Below, piece after piece: positions 17,090-26,691 of a stretch of DNA of 64,000 nt; position 1 is the first letter of the stretch; each line of letters starts with the position of its first letter. The DNA comes from Maribacter algicola (GTDB taxonomy: Bacteria > Bacteroidota > Bacteroidia > Flavobacteriales > Flavobacteriaceae). The position numbers and the translations under genes were made by a program. Below the pieces are notes generated by a model. The model saw only the letters and a list, made by a program, of their open reading frames with translations. It had not been told where the DNA came from and made no database searches. Where the stretch lies: assembly GCF_003933245.1 (NCBI RefSeq), contig NZ_QUSX01000001.1, forward strand, positions 1,364,001 through 1,428,000, in the 5' to 3' direction.

Positions 17090-18337
17090 TTAAACGTCTT
17101 GTCCAAAATCTATTGGAAATTCAAAAACCTTTAGATCAAAAAAGGGAAGCGCCGCCAGCAAGTGATCGAAGATATCGGCCATGACGTATTCATAATTTTC
17201 CCAACGTTTGTCCGCACTAAAGGCATATATTTCTAATGGAATACCTTGTGGCGTAGGGGCCAATTGCCTAACCATGAGTGTCATGCCCTTGTTCACGGCG
17301 GAGTGGTTTTCCAGATAATCCGTAACGTACTTACGAAAGACACCAATGTTGGTGAGGTTTCTGCCGTTGATGGCAAGTTCCTTGTTTCGGCCATTTTCTA
17401 TGTTGAACGCCTTTATTTTTTCGTTTCTGTCGGATAAATACGGTTGTATCAATTGGATTTTTTTGAGCGCCTCCACATCCTCATCGGAGAGAAAACGAAT
17501 ACTTTTTTGACTAATTATCAAGGCTCTTTTGATACGTCTCCCGCCCGATTCCTGCATCCCCCGCCAGTTTTTGAAAGAGTCGGATATCAAGGCATAGGTG
17601 GGTATCGTGGTAATCGTCTTGTCAAAATTCTGAACCTTGACGGTGGCTAGGTTGATTTCTATTACGTCCCCGTCTGCCCCATATTTATCAAAGGTGATCC
17701 AATCGCCTATGCGTACCATATCGTTGGCACTTACCTGGATACTTGCCACAAGACCCAAAATGGAGTCCTTGAATATCAAAAGGATTATGGCCGACCCTGC
17801 ACCCAAGGCCGTAAAGAATTTCCAGACCTGTACGTTGGTCACAATGGCCAGAATGGCCAAAATACCTACGGACCAGCCAAAAATCATAAATACCTGTATG
17901 TAGCTATCCAACGGCTTGTCCCTAAAACGGGGTTTTGTTTTCAGGTAATCATTGATACTTCGAAAGACCCGTTTAATGACGGACAACGCTAGGAGCACTA
18001 ACAGCACTTGTAAGGTTTTCATGGCGATTCCACGGGCGTAGTCAAAATCGATAAAAGCGACGGGCACCGTTTTGAACAGGAGAAACATAGGTGCTAGATG
18101 GGCAAAGTACCTAGGCACCCTGTTGGCAACCAAAAAATTATCGAAATTGGTCTTTGATTGCCTGGCAATTCTTATGGAAAAGGCCCTTAAAAACTTCCAA
18201 ATGACCCAGTCCAGAATCCATGCCAAAACGAGTACCGCGGCCATCAGGATAATCAGGTTTAGATATGCGGCAAGCGTTTCACTGATACCGGTCTTTAACA
18301 AGTAGTTATAGAGTATTCTGGATGTTTCATTTTCCAT
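17090..18337 (-). CDS. MscS-family mechanosensitive channel, YbdG/MscM-like
   Basis: The 415-residue protein has the same length as Escherichia coli YbdG (MscM). It has about five membrane helices, ending in the MscS pore helix and upper beta domain (FTALGAGSAIILLIFKDSILG, then VSANDMVRIGDWITFDKYGADGD). A long cytoplasmic tail holds conserved PLEIYAFSADKRWENYE. Such channels open on hypo-osmotic shock and release solutes. It is a single gene divergent to the PSCyt operon. The assignment to the YbdG branch rests on length and tail; the MscS superfamily itself is certain. Confidence 0.92.
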   Translation of the reverse strand: MENETSRILYNYLLKTGISETLAAYLNLIILMAAVLVLAWILDWVIWKFLRAFSIRIARQSKTNFDNFLVANRVPRYFAHLAPMFLLFKTVPVAFIDFDYARGIAMKTLQVLLVLLALSVIKRVFRSINDYLKTKPRFRDKPLDSYIQVFMIFGWSVGILAILAIVTNVQVWKFFTALGAGSAIILLIFKDSILGLVASIQVSANDMVRIGDWITFDKYGADGDVIEINLATVKVQNFDKTITTIPTYALISDSFKNWRGMQESGGRRIKRALIISQKSIRFLSDEDVEALKKIQLIQPYLSDRNEKIKAFNIENGRNKELAINGRNLTNIGVFRKYVTDYLENHSAVNKGMTLMVRQLAPTPQGIPLEIYAFSADKRWENYEYVMADIFDHLLAALPFFDLKVFEFPIDFGQDV

Positions 18338-18475
18338 GCAGCAAAATTATCAATTATTACTTTTGTTTTTTGGGTATCAACTCTATACGACCCTCTTTTA
18401 GACTGTCTTTATGTGATTGAAATTAAGGGTAAATTGATTACATTTAAGGGTGGACCTAATGCGAATCTATCCCAA

Positions 18476-20815
18476 ATGAATTACAAAATTACGACTGTAC
18501 TGGTTTTATTGGCTATTATAGTCGGATTATATACCTATAAAACGGGCGTTTTTGAATTTGATAATGACGAGTACGCTAGTTTGTCGTTTCCGGAAACGGT
18601 TGATTACAACTTTCATATAAAACCAATTCTTTCCGATAACTGTTACACCTGTCACGGACCCGATGCTAATAAGCGTAAGGCCGGCCTGCGTTTGGACGAT
18701 CAGGAATCCGCGTTATCGGAATTACCGGAGTCCCCAGGTCACTTTGCGATTGTGCCGAAAAACCTTCGGGAGAGTAAGGCCTATCAGGCCATACTATCCG
18801 AGGACCCCACAACACAGATGCCTCCGGCCGATTCCAAATTGTCCCTATCGGCCTATGAAAAAAAACTCATCAAAAAATGGATTGAGCAAGGTGCACAATT
18901 TGAAAAGCACTGGGCGTATATCCCGCCTGAAAAATTGTCCCTTCCCCAAACCAAAAGCACTTGGGGCAATAATGAGATCGATGCCTTTATTCTCAAAAAA
19001 TTGGAAGAGCACAACTTGGTTCCCTCTGACAAAGCATCCAATGAGACCTTGATACGAAGAATCAGTTTGGACCTCACGGGTCTTCCCCCAGATCCGGAAT
19101 CCGTTACCCAACTTTTGGCCCCTGCTTCCCAAGATACCATAGCGCATATCATCGATACTTTTTTGGCCTCCCCGGCCTATGGCGAGCGCATGACCCAATC
19201 CTGGTTGGACGTGGCGCGTTATGCGGATTCCCACGGCTATCAGGACGATAGCTACCGTACCATGTGGCCGTGGCGCGATTGGGTCATCCATGCTTTCAAC
19301 AAGAACCTTCCGTACGACACCTTTTTAACCTGGCAGTTGGCGGGCGACCTCCTGCCCAACCCAACCAAGGAACAGATCTTGGCGACGGGATTCAACAGAA
19401 ATCATCCCATAACCCAGGAGGGAGGGGTCATTCAGGAGGAATACAGGGTCAATTACGTGCTGGACCGTACCAACACCTTGGGGAAAGGGATTTTAGGACT
19501 TACCCTGGAATGTGCACGTTGCCATGACCATAAATACGACGCCATTTCCCAGAAGGACTATTTTGAAATGTTCGCTTTTTTCAACCAAGTGGATGAGAAG
19601 GGACTTCAGATGGATGCCGTGCAGGCCAAGAACCAAGCTTTTTTTGCCGACCCCCCGTTTATCGAGATTTCGGCAGCGGAGACCAATGGCGTGCTTTCCT
19701 TTATCAACATGAAGGATACTCCCAAGATCAACGTAATGGTCATGAACGATTCCGCACCCAAGACCACCTATATTTTGAACCGTGGGGAATACGATCAACC
19801 TATAGATTCCGTCCTTCCAAATACACCAAAATCTATATTCGCTTTTCCCGATAATCTTCCCAAAAACCGCCTGGGACTCGCACAATGGCTCACGGACCAA
19901 AAGCATCCTTTAACCGCAAGGGTATTCGTGAACCGCATCTGGGCCATGCTTTTTGGAAAGGGTCTTGTGGAAACCGTAGAGGATTTTGGGGTTCAGGGAA
20001 GCCTACCTACGCATCCGGAATTGTTGGACTGGTTGGCAGTGGATTTCATGGAACACGGATGGGACATCAAGTATCTGCTCAAAAAAATAATGCTTTCGGC
20101 CACTTACCAACAAAAATCGGAGTTAAGGCCCGACTTGAAACAGGCGGACCCCGAAAATATATGGTGGGCGCGAGCCCCTCGGTTCAGGATGAGTGGGGAA
20201 ATGATACGCGATTACATCCTTGCCACTAGCGGACTTCTTAACCAAGAAATTGGCGGCCCTAGTGTAAAGCCCTACCAACCTCCCGGTCTTTGGGAAGAAA
20301 CGAACGCAGGCGGAAACAGGGGTGTCCTAACGAATTATATTCAGGACGAGGGTGCCGACCTCTATAGGCGCTCCCTGTATACCTTTTGGAAAAGGACCCT
20401 GCCACCGCCCAATATGACCATTTTTGATGCACCTACCCGTGATTTTTCGGAAGTTCGACGGCAAAAGACGAATACCCCTTTACAAGCCTTGGTGCTCCAG
20501 AACGATGTGCAGATCCTGGAAGCTGCCCGGGTACTGGCCCAAAACTTGGTCCATAAAGACCCAAAAGGAAAAGAATATGTAACCGATGTCTTCAGGCTCA
20601 TCCTAGTCCGGTCGCCCAAAGCGCAGGAATTGGCGGCACTTACCAATTATTATCAGGATGCCTTAAAAGGATATAGGGAGCGACCGGCAGAGGCTGAAAA
20701 ATTGATTGCGGCAGGGGAATATCGCAGGCTGGAAACTGATGCCGCAAAGACGGCCGCTCTCATGCTCACCGCACAGGTAATCTATAATTTGGACGAAACT
20801 ATCACCAAAGAGTAA
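18476..20815 (+). CDS. Planctomycete-type cytochrome / DUF1549-DUF1553 protein
   Basis: The ATG at 18476 is preferred to an upstream GTG because it starts a membrane/signal helix (MNYKITTVLVLLAIIVGLYTY). The 779-residue product has a PSCyt1-like c-type heme motif CYTCH at about residues 56-60, a DUF1549 region (about 165-370) with a second CxxCH, CARCH, at about 345, and a DUF1553 region from about 480 to 735 (ARVFVNRIWAMLFGKGLVE; TPLQALVLQND). Such proteins are exported and usually occur with DUF1501 proteins in Planctomycetes, Verrucomicrobia and some Bacteroidota, often near sulfatases and glycan genes. The reaction is not established. The next gene begins 4 bp after its stop. Confidence 0.9.
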   Translation: MNYKITTVLVLLAIIVGLYTYKTGVFEFDNDEYASLSFPETVDYNFHIKPILSDNCYTCHGPDANKRKAGLRLDDQESALSELPESPGHFAIVPKNLRESKAYQAILSEDPTTQMPPADSKLSLSAYEKKLIKKWIEQGAQFEKHWAYIPPEKLSLPQTKSTWGNNEIDAFILKKLEEHNLVPSDKASNETLIRRISLDLTGLPPDPESVTQLLAPASQDTIAHIIDTFLASPAYGERMTQSWLDVARYADSHGYQDDSYRTMWPWRDWVIHAFNKNLPYDTFLTWQLAGDLLPNPTKEQILATGFNRNHPITQEGGVIQEEYRVNYVLDRTNTLGKGILGLTLECARCHDHKYDAISQKDYFEMFAFFNQVDEKGLQMDAVQAKNQAFFADPPFIEISAAETNGVLSFINMKDTPKINVMVMNDSAPKTTYILNRGEYDQPIDSVLPNTPKSIFAFPDNLPKNRLGLAQWLTDQKHPLTARVFVNRIWAMLFGKGLVETVEDFGVQGSLPTHPELLDWLAVDFMEHGWDIKYLLKKIMLSATYQQKSELRPDLKQADPENIWWARAPRFRMSGEMIRDYILATSGLLNQEIGGPSVKPYQPPGLWEETNAGGNRGVLTNYIQDEGADLYRRSLYTFWKRTLPPPNMTIFDAPTRDFSEVRRQKTNTPLQALVLQNDVQILEAARVLAQNLVHKDPKGKEYVTDVFRLILVRSPKAQELAALTNYYQDALKGYRERPAEAEKLIAAGEYRRLETDAAKTAALMLTAQVIYNLDETITKE

Positions 20816-20819
20816 GCCT

Positions 20820-22274
20820 ATGGAAGAACATAAAAACGAAAACCCTTTAAAGGTCAATAGGCGCCACTTTTTTTCACAGTTGAGCGTGGGCATAGGTTCC
20901 TTGGCCTTGGGATCTTTGTTGATTCCCGATCTGTTCAAGAACGGCTCCAAAGAGTTGGCCCAACAACCTTTGGGCATCCCCCATTTTGCTCCCAAGGCAA
21001 AACGGGTCATCTACCTGTTTCAGGCTGGGGCGCCCTCCCAATTGGAAACCTTTGATTATAAACCGATGTTGCGTAAGCGCATGGGTGAGGATTTGCCGGA
21101 ATCCATCCGAAACGGACAACGTTTAACGGGCATGACGGCCAATCAGGAAAAGTTCCCGTTGATGCCGCCGGCCGTCAATTTCAAGCAACACGGGCAAAGC
21201 GGTACCTGGATCAGTGATTTTTTCCCTTACACGGCGAAAATTGCCGATGAGATAACGGTCATCCGAAGTATGCATACCGAAGCAATCAATCACGATCCCG
21301 CCATCACCTTTTTTCAGACCGGCAGTCAGATATCCGGTAGGCCCAGTATGGGTTCCTGGATGAGCTATGGCCTGGGCAGCGAAAACAAAAATTTACCATC
21401 TTTTGTCGTATTGACCTCTAGGGGAGATGGCAATAGCCAAGGACTCTATTCAAAACTTTGGTCCAGCGGGTTTTTGGATTCCAAGCACCAAGGGGTGCTG
21501 CTGCGTTCCGGAAAGGACCCTGTACTCTATCTCAATGACCCGGAGGGCATTTCCCGATCGGAAAAGCGAGACCTGTTGAACGAGGTATCTGCATTGAACA
21601 AGTTACATCATGTGGAGACGGGCGATGACGAGATAGAATCACGTATTGCCCAGTATGAGATGGCGTACCGCATGCAGATGTCGGTGCCCGATGTCATGGA
21701 CATTTCCAAGGAACCCAAATCCATTATCGACCTCTATGGCGAGGATTGCCAGGTACCTGGAACGTATGCCGCCAATGCCCTACAGGCCAGAAGGCTTGCG
21801 GAAAATGGGGTGAGGTTCATACAATTGTACCATCAGGGCTGGGACCAACACGGCAATCTGCCCAATGAAATGGCAGGTCAGGCGAAGGATGTTGACCAGG
21901 CTTCGGCCGCTTTGGTTTTGGACCTGAAACAACGGGGCATGTTAGAGGATACCTTGGTGATCTGGGGAGGAGAATTCGGAAGGGGCAATTACTGTCAAGG
22001 AAAGTTCGACCCGGCCAATTACGGCAGGGACCACCACCCCAGGGCCTTTAGTATCTGGATGGCCGGTGGGGGTATAAAGCAAGGCTTGAATTACGGTCAG
22101 ACCGATGAATTTGGGTACAACGTCATTGAAAATCCGGTCCATATAAACGATTTTCACGCGACCTTGATGTATGCCTTGGGACTGGACCATGAACAGCTTA
22201 CGTACAAATATCAGGGACGTCGTTTTCGACTGACGGACGTGGCCGGGAACGTCATCAAAGACCTTATAGCATAA
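20820..22274 (+). CDS. Tat-exported DUF1501 protein
   Basis: The 484-residue product starts with a twin-arginine signal (VNRRHFFSQLSVGIGSLALG). The DUF1501 body belongs to the alkaline-phosphatase/sulfatase-like fold and shows VIYLFQAGAPSQLETFDYKP, HTEAINHDPA, GGEFGR and GRDHHPRAFSIWMAGGG. The family has sulfatase-like metal residues but lacks the formylglycine cysteine motif, so the catalytic role is open. Being Tat-exported it folds before crossing the membrane. It lies between the DUF1549/1553 gene (4 bp) and the membrane cytochrome gene (4 bp) in a clear operon, and is likely a partner of the heme-bearing protein. Confidence 0.92.
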   Translation: MEEHKNENPLKVNRRHFFSQLSVGIGSLALGSLLIPDLFKNGSKELAQQPLGIPHFAPKAKRVIYLFQAGAPSQLETFDYKPMLRKRMGEDLPESIRNGQRLTGMTANQEKFPLMPPAVNFKQHGQSGTWISDFFPYTAKIADEITVIRSMHTEAINHDPAITFFQTGSQISGRPSMGSWMSYGLGSENKNLPSFVVLTSRGDGNSQGLYSKLWSSGFLDSKHQGVLLRSGKDPVLYLNDPEGISRSEKRDLLNEVSALNKLHHVETGDDEIESRIAQYEMAYRMQMSVPDVMDISKEPKSIIDLYGEDCQVPGTYAANALQARRLAENGVRFIQLYHQGWDQHGNLPNEMAGQAKDVDQASAALVLDLKQRGMLEDTLVIWGGEFGRGNYCQGKFDPANYGRDHHPRAFSIWMAGGGIKQGLNYGQTDEFGYNVIENPVHINDFHATLMYALGLDHEQLTYKYQGRRFRLTDVAGNVIKDLIA

Positions 22275-22278
22275 CCCG

Positions 22279-23718
22279 ATGACAAAACCTGCTAAAAATC
22301 GCTGGGTGGACTACCTTATTTTGGGGCTATCCGTCTTTTTGGTTTTCTGCCTGCTGTTTGAATCCTATATGGAATTGCCGGCGTGGGTATCATGGTTGGG
22401 ACGATGGCATCCCCTGGTGCTGCATTTCCCCATTGTGCTGCTACTCATCGCCATTTTCTTGGGCCTAACAGGTAAAAATGTGCCGAAAAGGTTGCTAATA
22501 GTTGCGGTTGTATCGGCCTTGATTACGGCCATATCAGGGTTTTTTTTAGGGAAGGACACCTTGGTAAAAGGGGATCTCCTCGTTTGGCACCAATGGTTGG
22601 GTGGGGCCTTGGCCTTGCTATCGGCTTTATGGTATGCCTTCGTAAATATATTTCCATCCCAAATACGCTACCACAAAGGAATCCAGGTCGTACTCATAGG
22701 ACTTATAGGTTTTACGGGCCATTATGGGGGAATGGTCACTCATGGCGCCGATTTTTTGGCCTTTCCACAAAGCAAAAAACAGGGTAAAATACCCGAAAAC
22801 CCGAATATTTATTCGGATGTCGTGATGCGTATTTTGGACAATACCTGCGTATCCTGCCACAATCCCAACAAACAAAAAGGCGAACTCTTGTTGACAAGTC
22901 TTGACCAACTTTTTAAAGGGGGAGAACACGGCCCCGCCGTGGTACCCGGGGATTTGGAAAATAGTTTTTTGGTACGGCGCGTACGTCTGCCAAAAGAGGA
23001 CGAGGACCATATGCCACCGGAGGGGAAGACCCCTTTGAGCGAACTTGAAATCAATATCTTGGAACGCTGGATTGCCCTGGGTGCTCCCGATTCGGTACGA
23101 CTGGACCAGCTAGAACCTTCGGAACCGCTGGTTGGGCTCATACAGGAAATGAGGATGCCGGACCCTGAAGAAAAATGGCGGAGTTTTGCCACGATTGTGG
23201 ATAGTACCTTGCAGAACCTGTCCTCGGACTATCTCACCATTGAAAGAATGGCGGCCAACTCCAACGCCCTTAGTGTGGACGTCTATGCGCCACCAACCTA
23301 TGACCCCAAACCGATAACAGATTTAAAACGGGTAGCGAACAACCTCGTTGAATTGGATGTGAGCGGACTGCCACTGGGCAGTGCGGAGATGGCCACAATT
23401 GCCTCCTGTTCAAATCTGGAGTGGTTAGAAATTGATGGTACCCCATTGAAGGACGCAGAGTTACGCTCGCTCACGAATTTGCAGAACCTGACCCTGCTCA
23501 AGGTATACCAAACGGGAATAACGGACCGGAGCGTAGAAGTTTTCAAGCAATTGCCGAAGCTCTCCAAACTTTATGTTTGGGATACGAATATCTCCGAAGC
23601 GGCTCTGGAAGCCCTTCAAAAAGAGCGTTCCGCACTTCAGGTTTATAAGGGCATAGACCCCAAGATCAAGAGCTTTTTTGTAGCTGCCGATTCCACGGAT
23701 ACCAACAGTCTCCAATAA
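22279..23718 (+). CDS. Membrane c-type cytochrome with leucine-rich repeats (DUF2231-like + PSCyt1 + LRR)
   Basis: The 479-residue product combines three parts. About residues 10-160 form four or five membrane helices with the DUF2231-like segment WHPLVLHFPIVLLLIAIFLG. A PSCyt1-like cytochrome follows with the heme motif CVSCH at about 191-195 and the distal region RLPKEDEDHMPPEGKTPLS. About 330-455 hold leucine-rich repeats (LTNLQNLTLLKVYQTGITD). It would anchor a periplasmic electron-transfer domain, perhaps exchanging electrons with the DUF1549/1553 protein; that is inference. The LRRs suggest protein docking. It is the last gene of the operon; an AT-rich stem without a T run follows at 23727-23750. 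Confidence 0.85.
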   Translation: MTKPAKNRWVDYLILGLSVFLVFCLLFESYMELPAWVSWLGRWHPLVLHFPIVLLLIAIFLGLTGKNVPKRLLIVAVVSALITAISGFFLGKDTLVKGDLLVWHQWLGGALALLSALWYAFVNIFPSQIRYHKGIQVVLIGLIGFTGHYGGMVTHGADFLAFPQSKKQGKIPENPNIYSDVVMRILDNTCVSCHNPNKQKGELLLTSLDQLFKGGEHGPAVVPGDLENSFLVRRVRLPKEDEDHMPPEGKTPLSELEINILERWIALGAPDSVRLDQLEPSEPLVGLIQEMRMPDPEEKWRSFATIVDSTLQNLSSDYLTIERMAANSNALSVDVYAPPTYDPKPITDLKRVANNLVELDVSGLPLGSAEMATIASCSNLEWLEIDGTPLKDAELRSLTNLQNLTLLKVYQTGITDRSVEVFKQLPKLSKLYVWDTNISEAALEALQKERSALQVYKGIDPKIKSFFVAADSTDTNSLQ

Positions 23719-24065
23719 GTTTACCCTTTAATAAGAAACTGTTTATTAAAACGTTTTCCCGTTTTGTTGTTCCATCACAAAAGCCATCGGTCAATAGAAG
23801 GGTCTACCGAACAAAATGCCGACCAAGGGGAGGTTTTTTGTTGTTGCACCCAGTGAGGTGGTCTACATATCTTCAGATAGCTTCTTTTTGTTTATCAAGG
23901 TGAGTATCATTTGTCAAGGGACATCAACAACTTTAGAGATAAATACCCTCAAGAAATACTTCAGGATAACAAATGGATCCTTAAAAATACTATCTTGAAT
24001 GGTCTTGGACCAAAAAGCTAAAACAAGACCTAACAATTTATATCAGATTAAATCATCGATTTTTT
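23719..24065. other. Intergenic region without a recognisable gene
   Basis: Between the convergent cytochrome and hydrolase genes. It holds one AT-rich stem (TTTAATAA at 23727-23734 with TTATTAAA at 23743-23750) and one open frame of 60 codons with no start context or recognisable protein, which I reject. Otherwise I see nothing. Confidence 0.5.
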
Positions 24066-25361
24066 CTATTCCATTCCTTGGGCATGTAACAACTCCATTC
24101 CGGTGGATGAACGTGGTTTAAAACCCGGCCAATCTTTCTCATTGGAATTTTCTGGTATGTCCAAGAGTTGGGAATGGTCCTCTCCCTTTAGATGGGTACC
24201 CAAAAATGCAGTGACAAAGTGTTGATTAACATTATTTATTTTACGTTGGTCCCATGAGGAATCGGCATAGCGATAATATTCATCAATGTGGAGTGCGGGC
24301 GAAAAGGATTCGGCCGGAGGAGGATTTGGAGCCACATTATGCCTTGCATTCATATAGGTAAGAAGGTATCGGTCTGCGTTGATAGCTCCTTCATAGAGAG
24401 CCTTTATACCATTTTCGTAGCCGGATATATCATCTTGACTCCCTGCAATGAAAAAGGTAGGCTTTTTTAATCCTTTTAATCCTTCGGCATCCCAAACCCC
24501 TCGTGCCATACCCCATGGGGCAAAAGCTACTACCGCCTTTACACGCGGATCAATGGATTCTTGATAATCGGGATTGCTAGCTACAAGGGATTGGATAGCC
24601 GTGCTGCCCCCTGTCATTTGTCCGAAGAAACCAGCAGCACCATCACTATAACCCGCTCCACCCACATTTAAAACACCATAGCCACCCATGGAATAACCAA
24701 TTATGCCCGTACGGTTTGCATCCGTAATTTTCCCAAGGGGGGTATTTGTCAAAGCTGCCATTTCATTTAAAACGAATTTAATGTCCTTGGCCCTATTTAA
24801 CAAAGTACTGTAAAATGCATTTGCGTCCCTAAAAGTAGAATCGGTATGGTCAATGGCAACAACTACATACCCTTTGGATGCCAAATTTTCGGTGAGATAG
24901 GTCATCAAATAGCGCGAACCTACATACCCATGGGAGACTATGACCAAGGGAAACTTGCCTTCAGATGTTTTTGGTGCTGCGTCTCGAACGGCCCTGCCTT
25001 TAAAAGTAAAGGGAATCAATGGACGCAGGCTATCGCCACGCGTACCCATTACTTCTTCATAGGTAGTCAATGCGTTGGAGGCAGATTCTAATGCAGCAGG
25101 ATACCAGACTTCAACGGTCAGCGGTCGGTCGTAAAATACCTCCTTCCCTGCTTTGGAATTTAGGATGTCGATTTGATTTTTATGTAAGAGCTTCATGGTT
25201 TGAACCCCTACGATGTGCTTGCCACGTGCGGCAAGTTCTGGCGCATCCGGTAAAGGATCACCATATAGAAATTCTTCCTGGGCATTAAGTGTTCTTGCCG
25301 AGCACAACGCTAGAAATAATACGACCAAAAATGGTAAGGAATATGTTTTTTTACCTTTCAT
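24066..25361 (-). CDS. Secreted alpha/beta hydrolase (dienelactone hydrolase / PAF-acetylhydrolase-like)
   Basis: The 431-residue product has a signal peptide (SLPFLVVLFLALCSARTLNA). The alpha/beta hydrolase core shows FPLVIVSHGYVGSR (oxyanion region), the nucleophile elbow GYSMGGYG, an Asp-bearing strand with PTFFIAGSQDD, and a late His in NARHNVAP. The early VEVWYPA is typical of the platelet-activating-factor acetylhydrolase and dienelactone hydrolase-like group. It should cleave an ester or related bond outside the inner membrane; the substrate is unknown. It stands alone, with a 418-bp non-coding stretch upstream. Confidence 0.85.
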   Translation of the reverse strand: MKGKKTYSLPFLVVLFLALCSARTLNAQEEFLYGDPLPDAPELAARGKHIVGVQTMKLLHKNQIDILNSKAGKEVFYDRPLTVEVWYPAALESASNALTTYEEVMGTRGDSLRPLIPFTFKGRAVRDAAPKTSEGKFPLVIVSHGYVGSRYLMTYLTENLASKGYVVVAIDHTDSTFRDANAFYSTLLNRAKDIKFVLNEMAALTNTPLGKITDANRTGIIGYSMGGYGVLNVGGAGYSDGAAGFFGQMTGGSTAIQSLVASNPDYQESIDPRVKAVVAFAPWGMARGVWDAEGLKGLKKPTFFIAGSQDDISGYENGIKALYEGAINADRYLLTYMNARHNVAPNPPPAESFSPALHIDEYYRYADSSWDQRKINNVNQHFVTAFLGTHLKGEDHSQLLDIPENSNEKDWPGFKPRSSTGMELLHAQGME

Positions 25362-25779
25362 GTTTGCGTTTTACGTTAGGTATTCAAGATACATAATTTT
25401 GATTATTTCCTAACGGGTAGGGCCAAATTTACAAGGCAGTTGGGACACTACGATATTCTATAAGGGTATTTCGTTAAATTGGCAGGTATGGCCAACTGCT
25501 TTTAGGATGTGCTTTTGAATGTTGGGTCTTTTACGTGCGATGCTTTCAGGAAAGCACTTTGGCACATTAAAGGACAATCGCGTATCTTGTATAGGCCCAC
25601 CCTGTTCGCAATTTCAATGTTCCCCCGAAATATGTTATTGCAGCTATCCAGAAATGGGCCTGTTTTACGGGAACAAAGAAAGGGTACGGCACCAAACCAA
25701 AAAATACCTTTTAGCAGGGATATTGTTTATAAGCAAATATTGTTTTCTTAGACAAGAGCAATTTCTGAAATGTGTTTCT
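25362..25779. other. Intergenic region upstream of the six-helix membrane protein
   Basis: Divergent intergenic DNA of 418 bp. The frame of the downstream gene stays open back to 25519 and would add 87 residues, including a cysteine-rich run (CIGPPCSQFQC), but this part has no membrane or domain pattern, so I treat it as non-coding leader. I see no convincing promoter box. Confidence 0.45.
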
Positions 25780-26448
25780 ATGAATCTACAGGACATGAAA
25801 ATCACGGCTCAAAAAGCCGGTAAAAAAGTGGTAAAGGAAGTGGACCACTTTGCTAAGTTGGAACGTTTTATTGCCGCTGTCCTCATTTTCACTCCCGCTA
25901 TCTTATATTGGGCGGATTTGGGGTGCCGGGATACTTTTAGGGACAGTATTAGCAATTACCATTTTATGTGGGCAGGGCATTGGTTTGGGAGCCTATTGAC
26001 CTTGGCTGCGGCCCTCTTCATCTATAACGGCGCCCAGCATATGTCCGCTCAAAAGGAAAAGCAGGCCTTGGTAAAAAAGGCCAAAAGCCGCTTTGGAAAG
26101 GGCTATAACATCATCTTTGGAGTGGCACTGTTTGGAGTGTTGTTCTTTGACCACATTACATTTAAATGGACCCACTACATTTTTGCCAGTATATTCTTTG
26201 TGGGCTGTGCCCTGGCCATGATCCTCACCCGTGAATCCAGAATAAACACTTTGGGCGATGTGTTGGGGGTATTGACCCTAGTATTCTTGGGATTCCATTT
26301 ATTGCTGGAATATTTGGTTTGGAAGGACCACAACCCATTTACCCTCCTTTGGGCAGAATGGATCGGGCTCATCTTGATTGCCATTTATTTTATCGCGGAA
26401 TCCCTACAACGTGACCGACAAGAAGTAGCAGCACACTTATACGATTAA
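25780..26448 (+). CDS. Six-helix integral membrane protein of unknown function
   Basis: I start at the ATG at 25780 (MNLQDMKITAQKAGKKVVKE), giving 222 residues. About six membrane helices follow: LERFIAAVLIFTPAILYWAD, MWAGHWFGSLLTLAAALFIY, YNIIFGVALFGVLFF, WTHYIFASIFFVGCALAMIL, DVLGVLTLVFLGFHLLLEYL and WAEWIGLILIAIYFIAESL. The short loops carry acidic and aromatic residues (CRDTFRDSISNYHF), a layout seen in DUF998-like and related small membrane families, but I cannot assign one. It stands alone between a secreted hydrolase and a nucleoside deaminase. No function is claimed. Confidence 0.7.
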   Translation: MNLQDMKITAQKAGKKVVKEVDHFAKLERFIAAVLIFTPAILYWADLGCRDTFRDSISNYHFMWAGHWFGSLLTLAAALFIYNGAQHMSAQKEKQALVKKAKSRFGKGYNIIFGVALFGVLFFDHITFKWTHYIFASIFFVGCALAMILTRESRINTLGDVLGVLTLVFLGFHLLLEYLVWKDHNPFTLLWAEWIGLILIAIYFIAESLQRDRQEVAAHLYD

Positions 26449-26691
26449 TATCCTTTTTTTATGTAGAACAGACTTCATTTCTTGGTTTACCTCCATTATT
26501 TTGGGATACTTAGCACAAAATATGTATAGGGGAGGTTGTTGTTCTGTTTGTTCTTCTAATATGTTTGGAGTTAAAGTTCTATAGAATATGATTTAATGCG
26601 CAACACCATTTTCCAGATTGCGCTCAATGTTCTAGTGAACAAGCACTTTACCCCGTAATCAACCAAGTATCTTTAGCGATAAAACACAAGG

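Noticed and set aside
23816..23998. 60-codon open frame between the cytochrome and hydrolase genes
   Set aside because: No conserved features or start context, and it lies in plain AT-rich intergenic DNA.
25519..25779. 87-residue N-terminal extension with a cysteine-rich run
   Set aside because: It has no domain or membrane pattern, and the clear helix-rich protein starts at the ATG at 25780. It was kept only as leader DNA.
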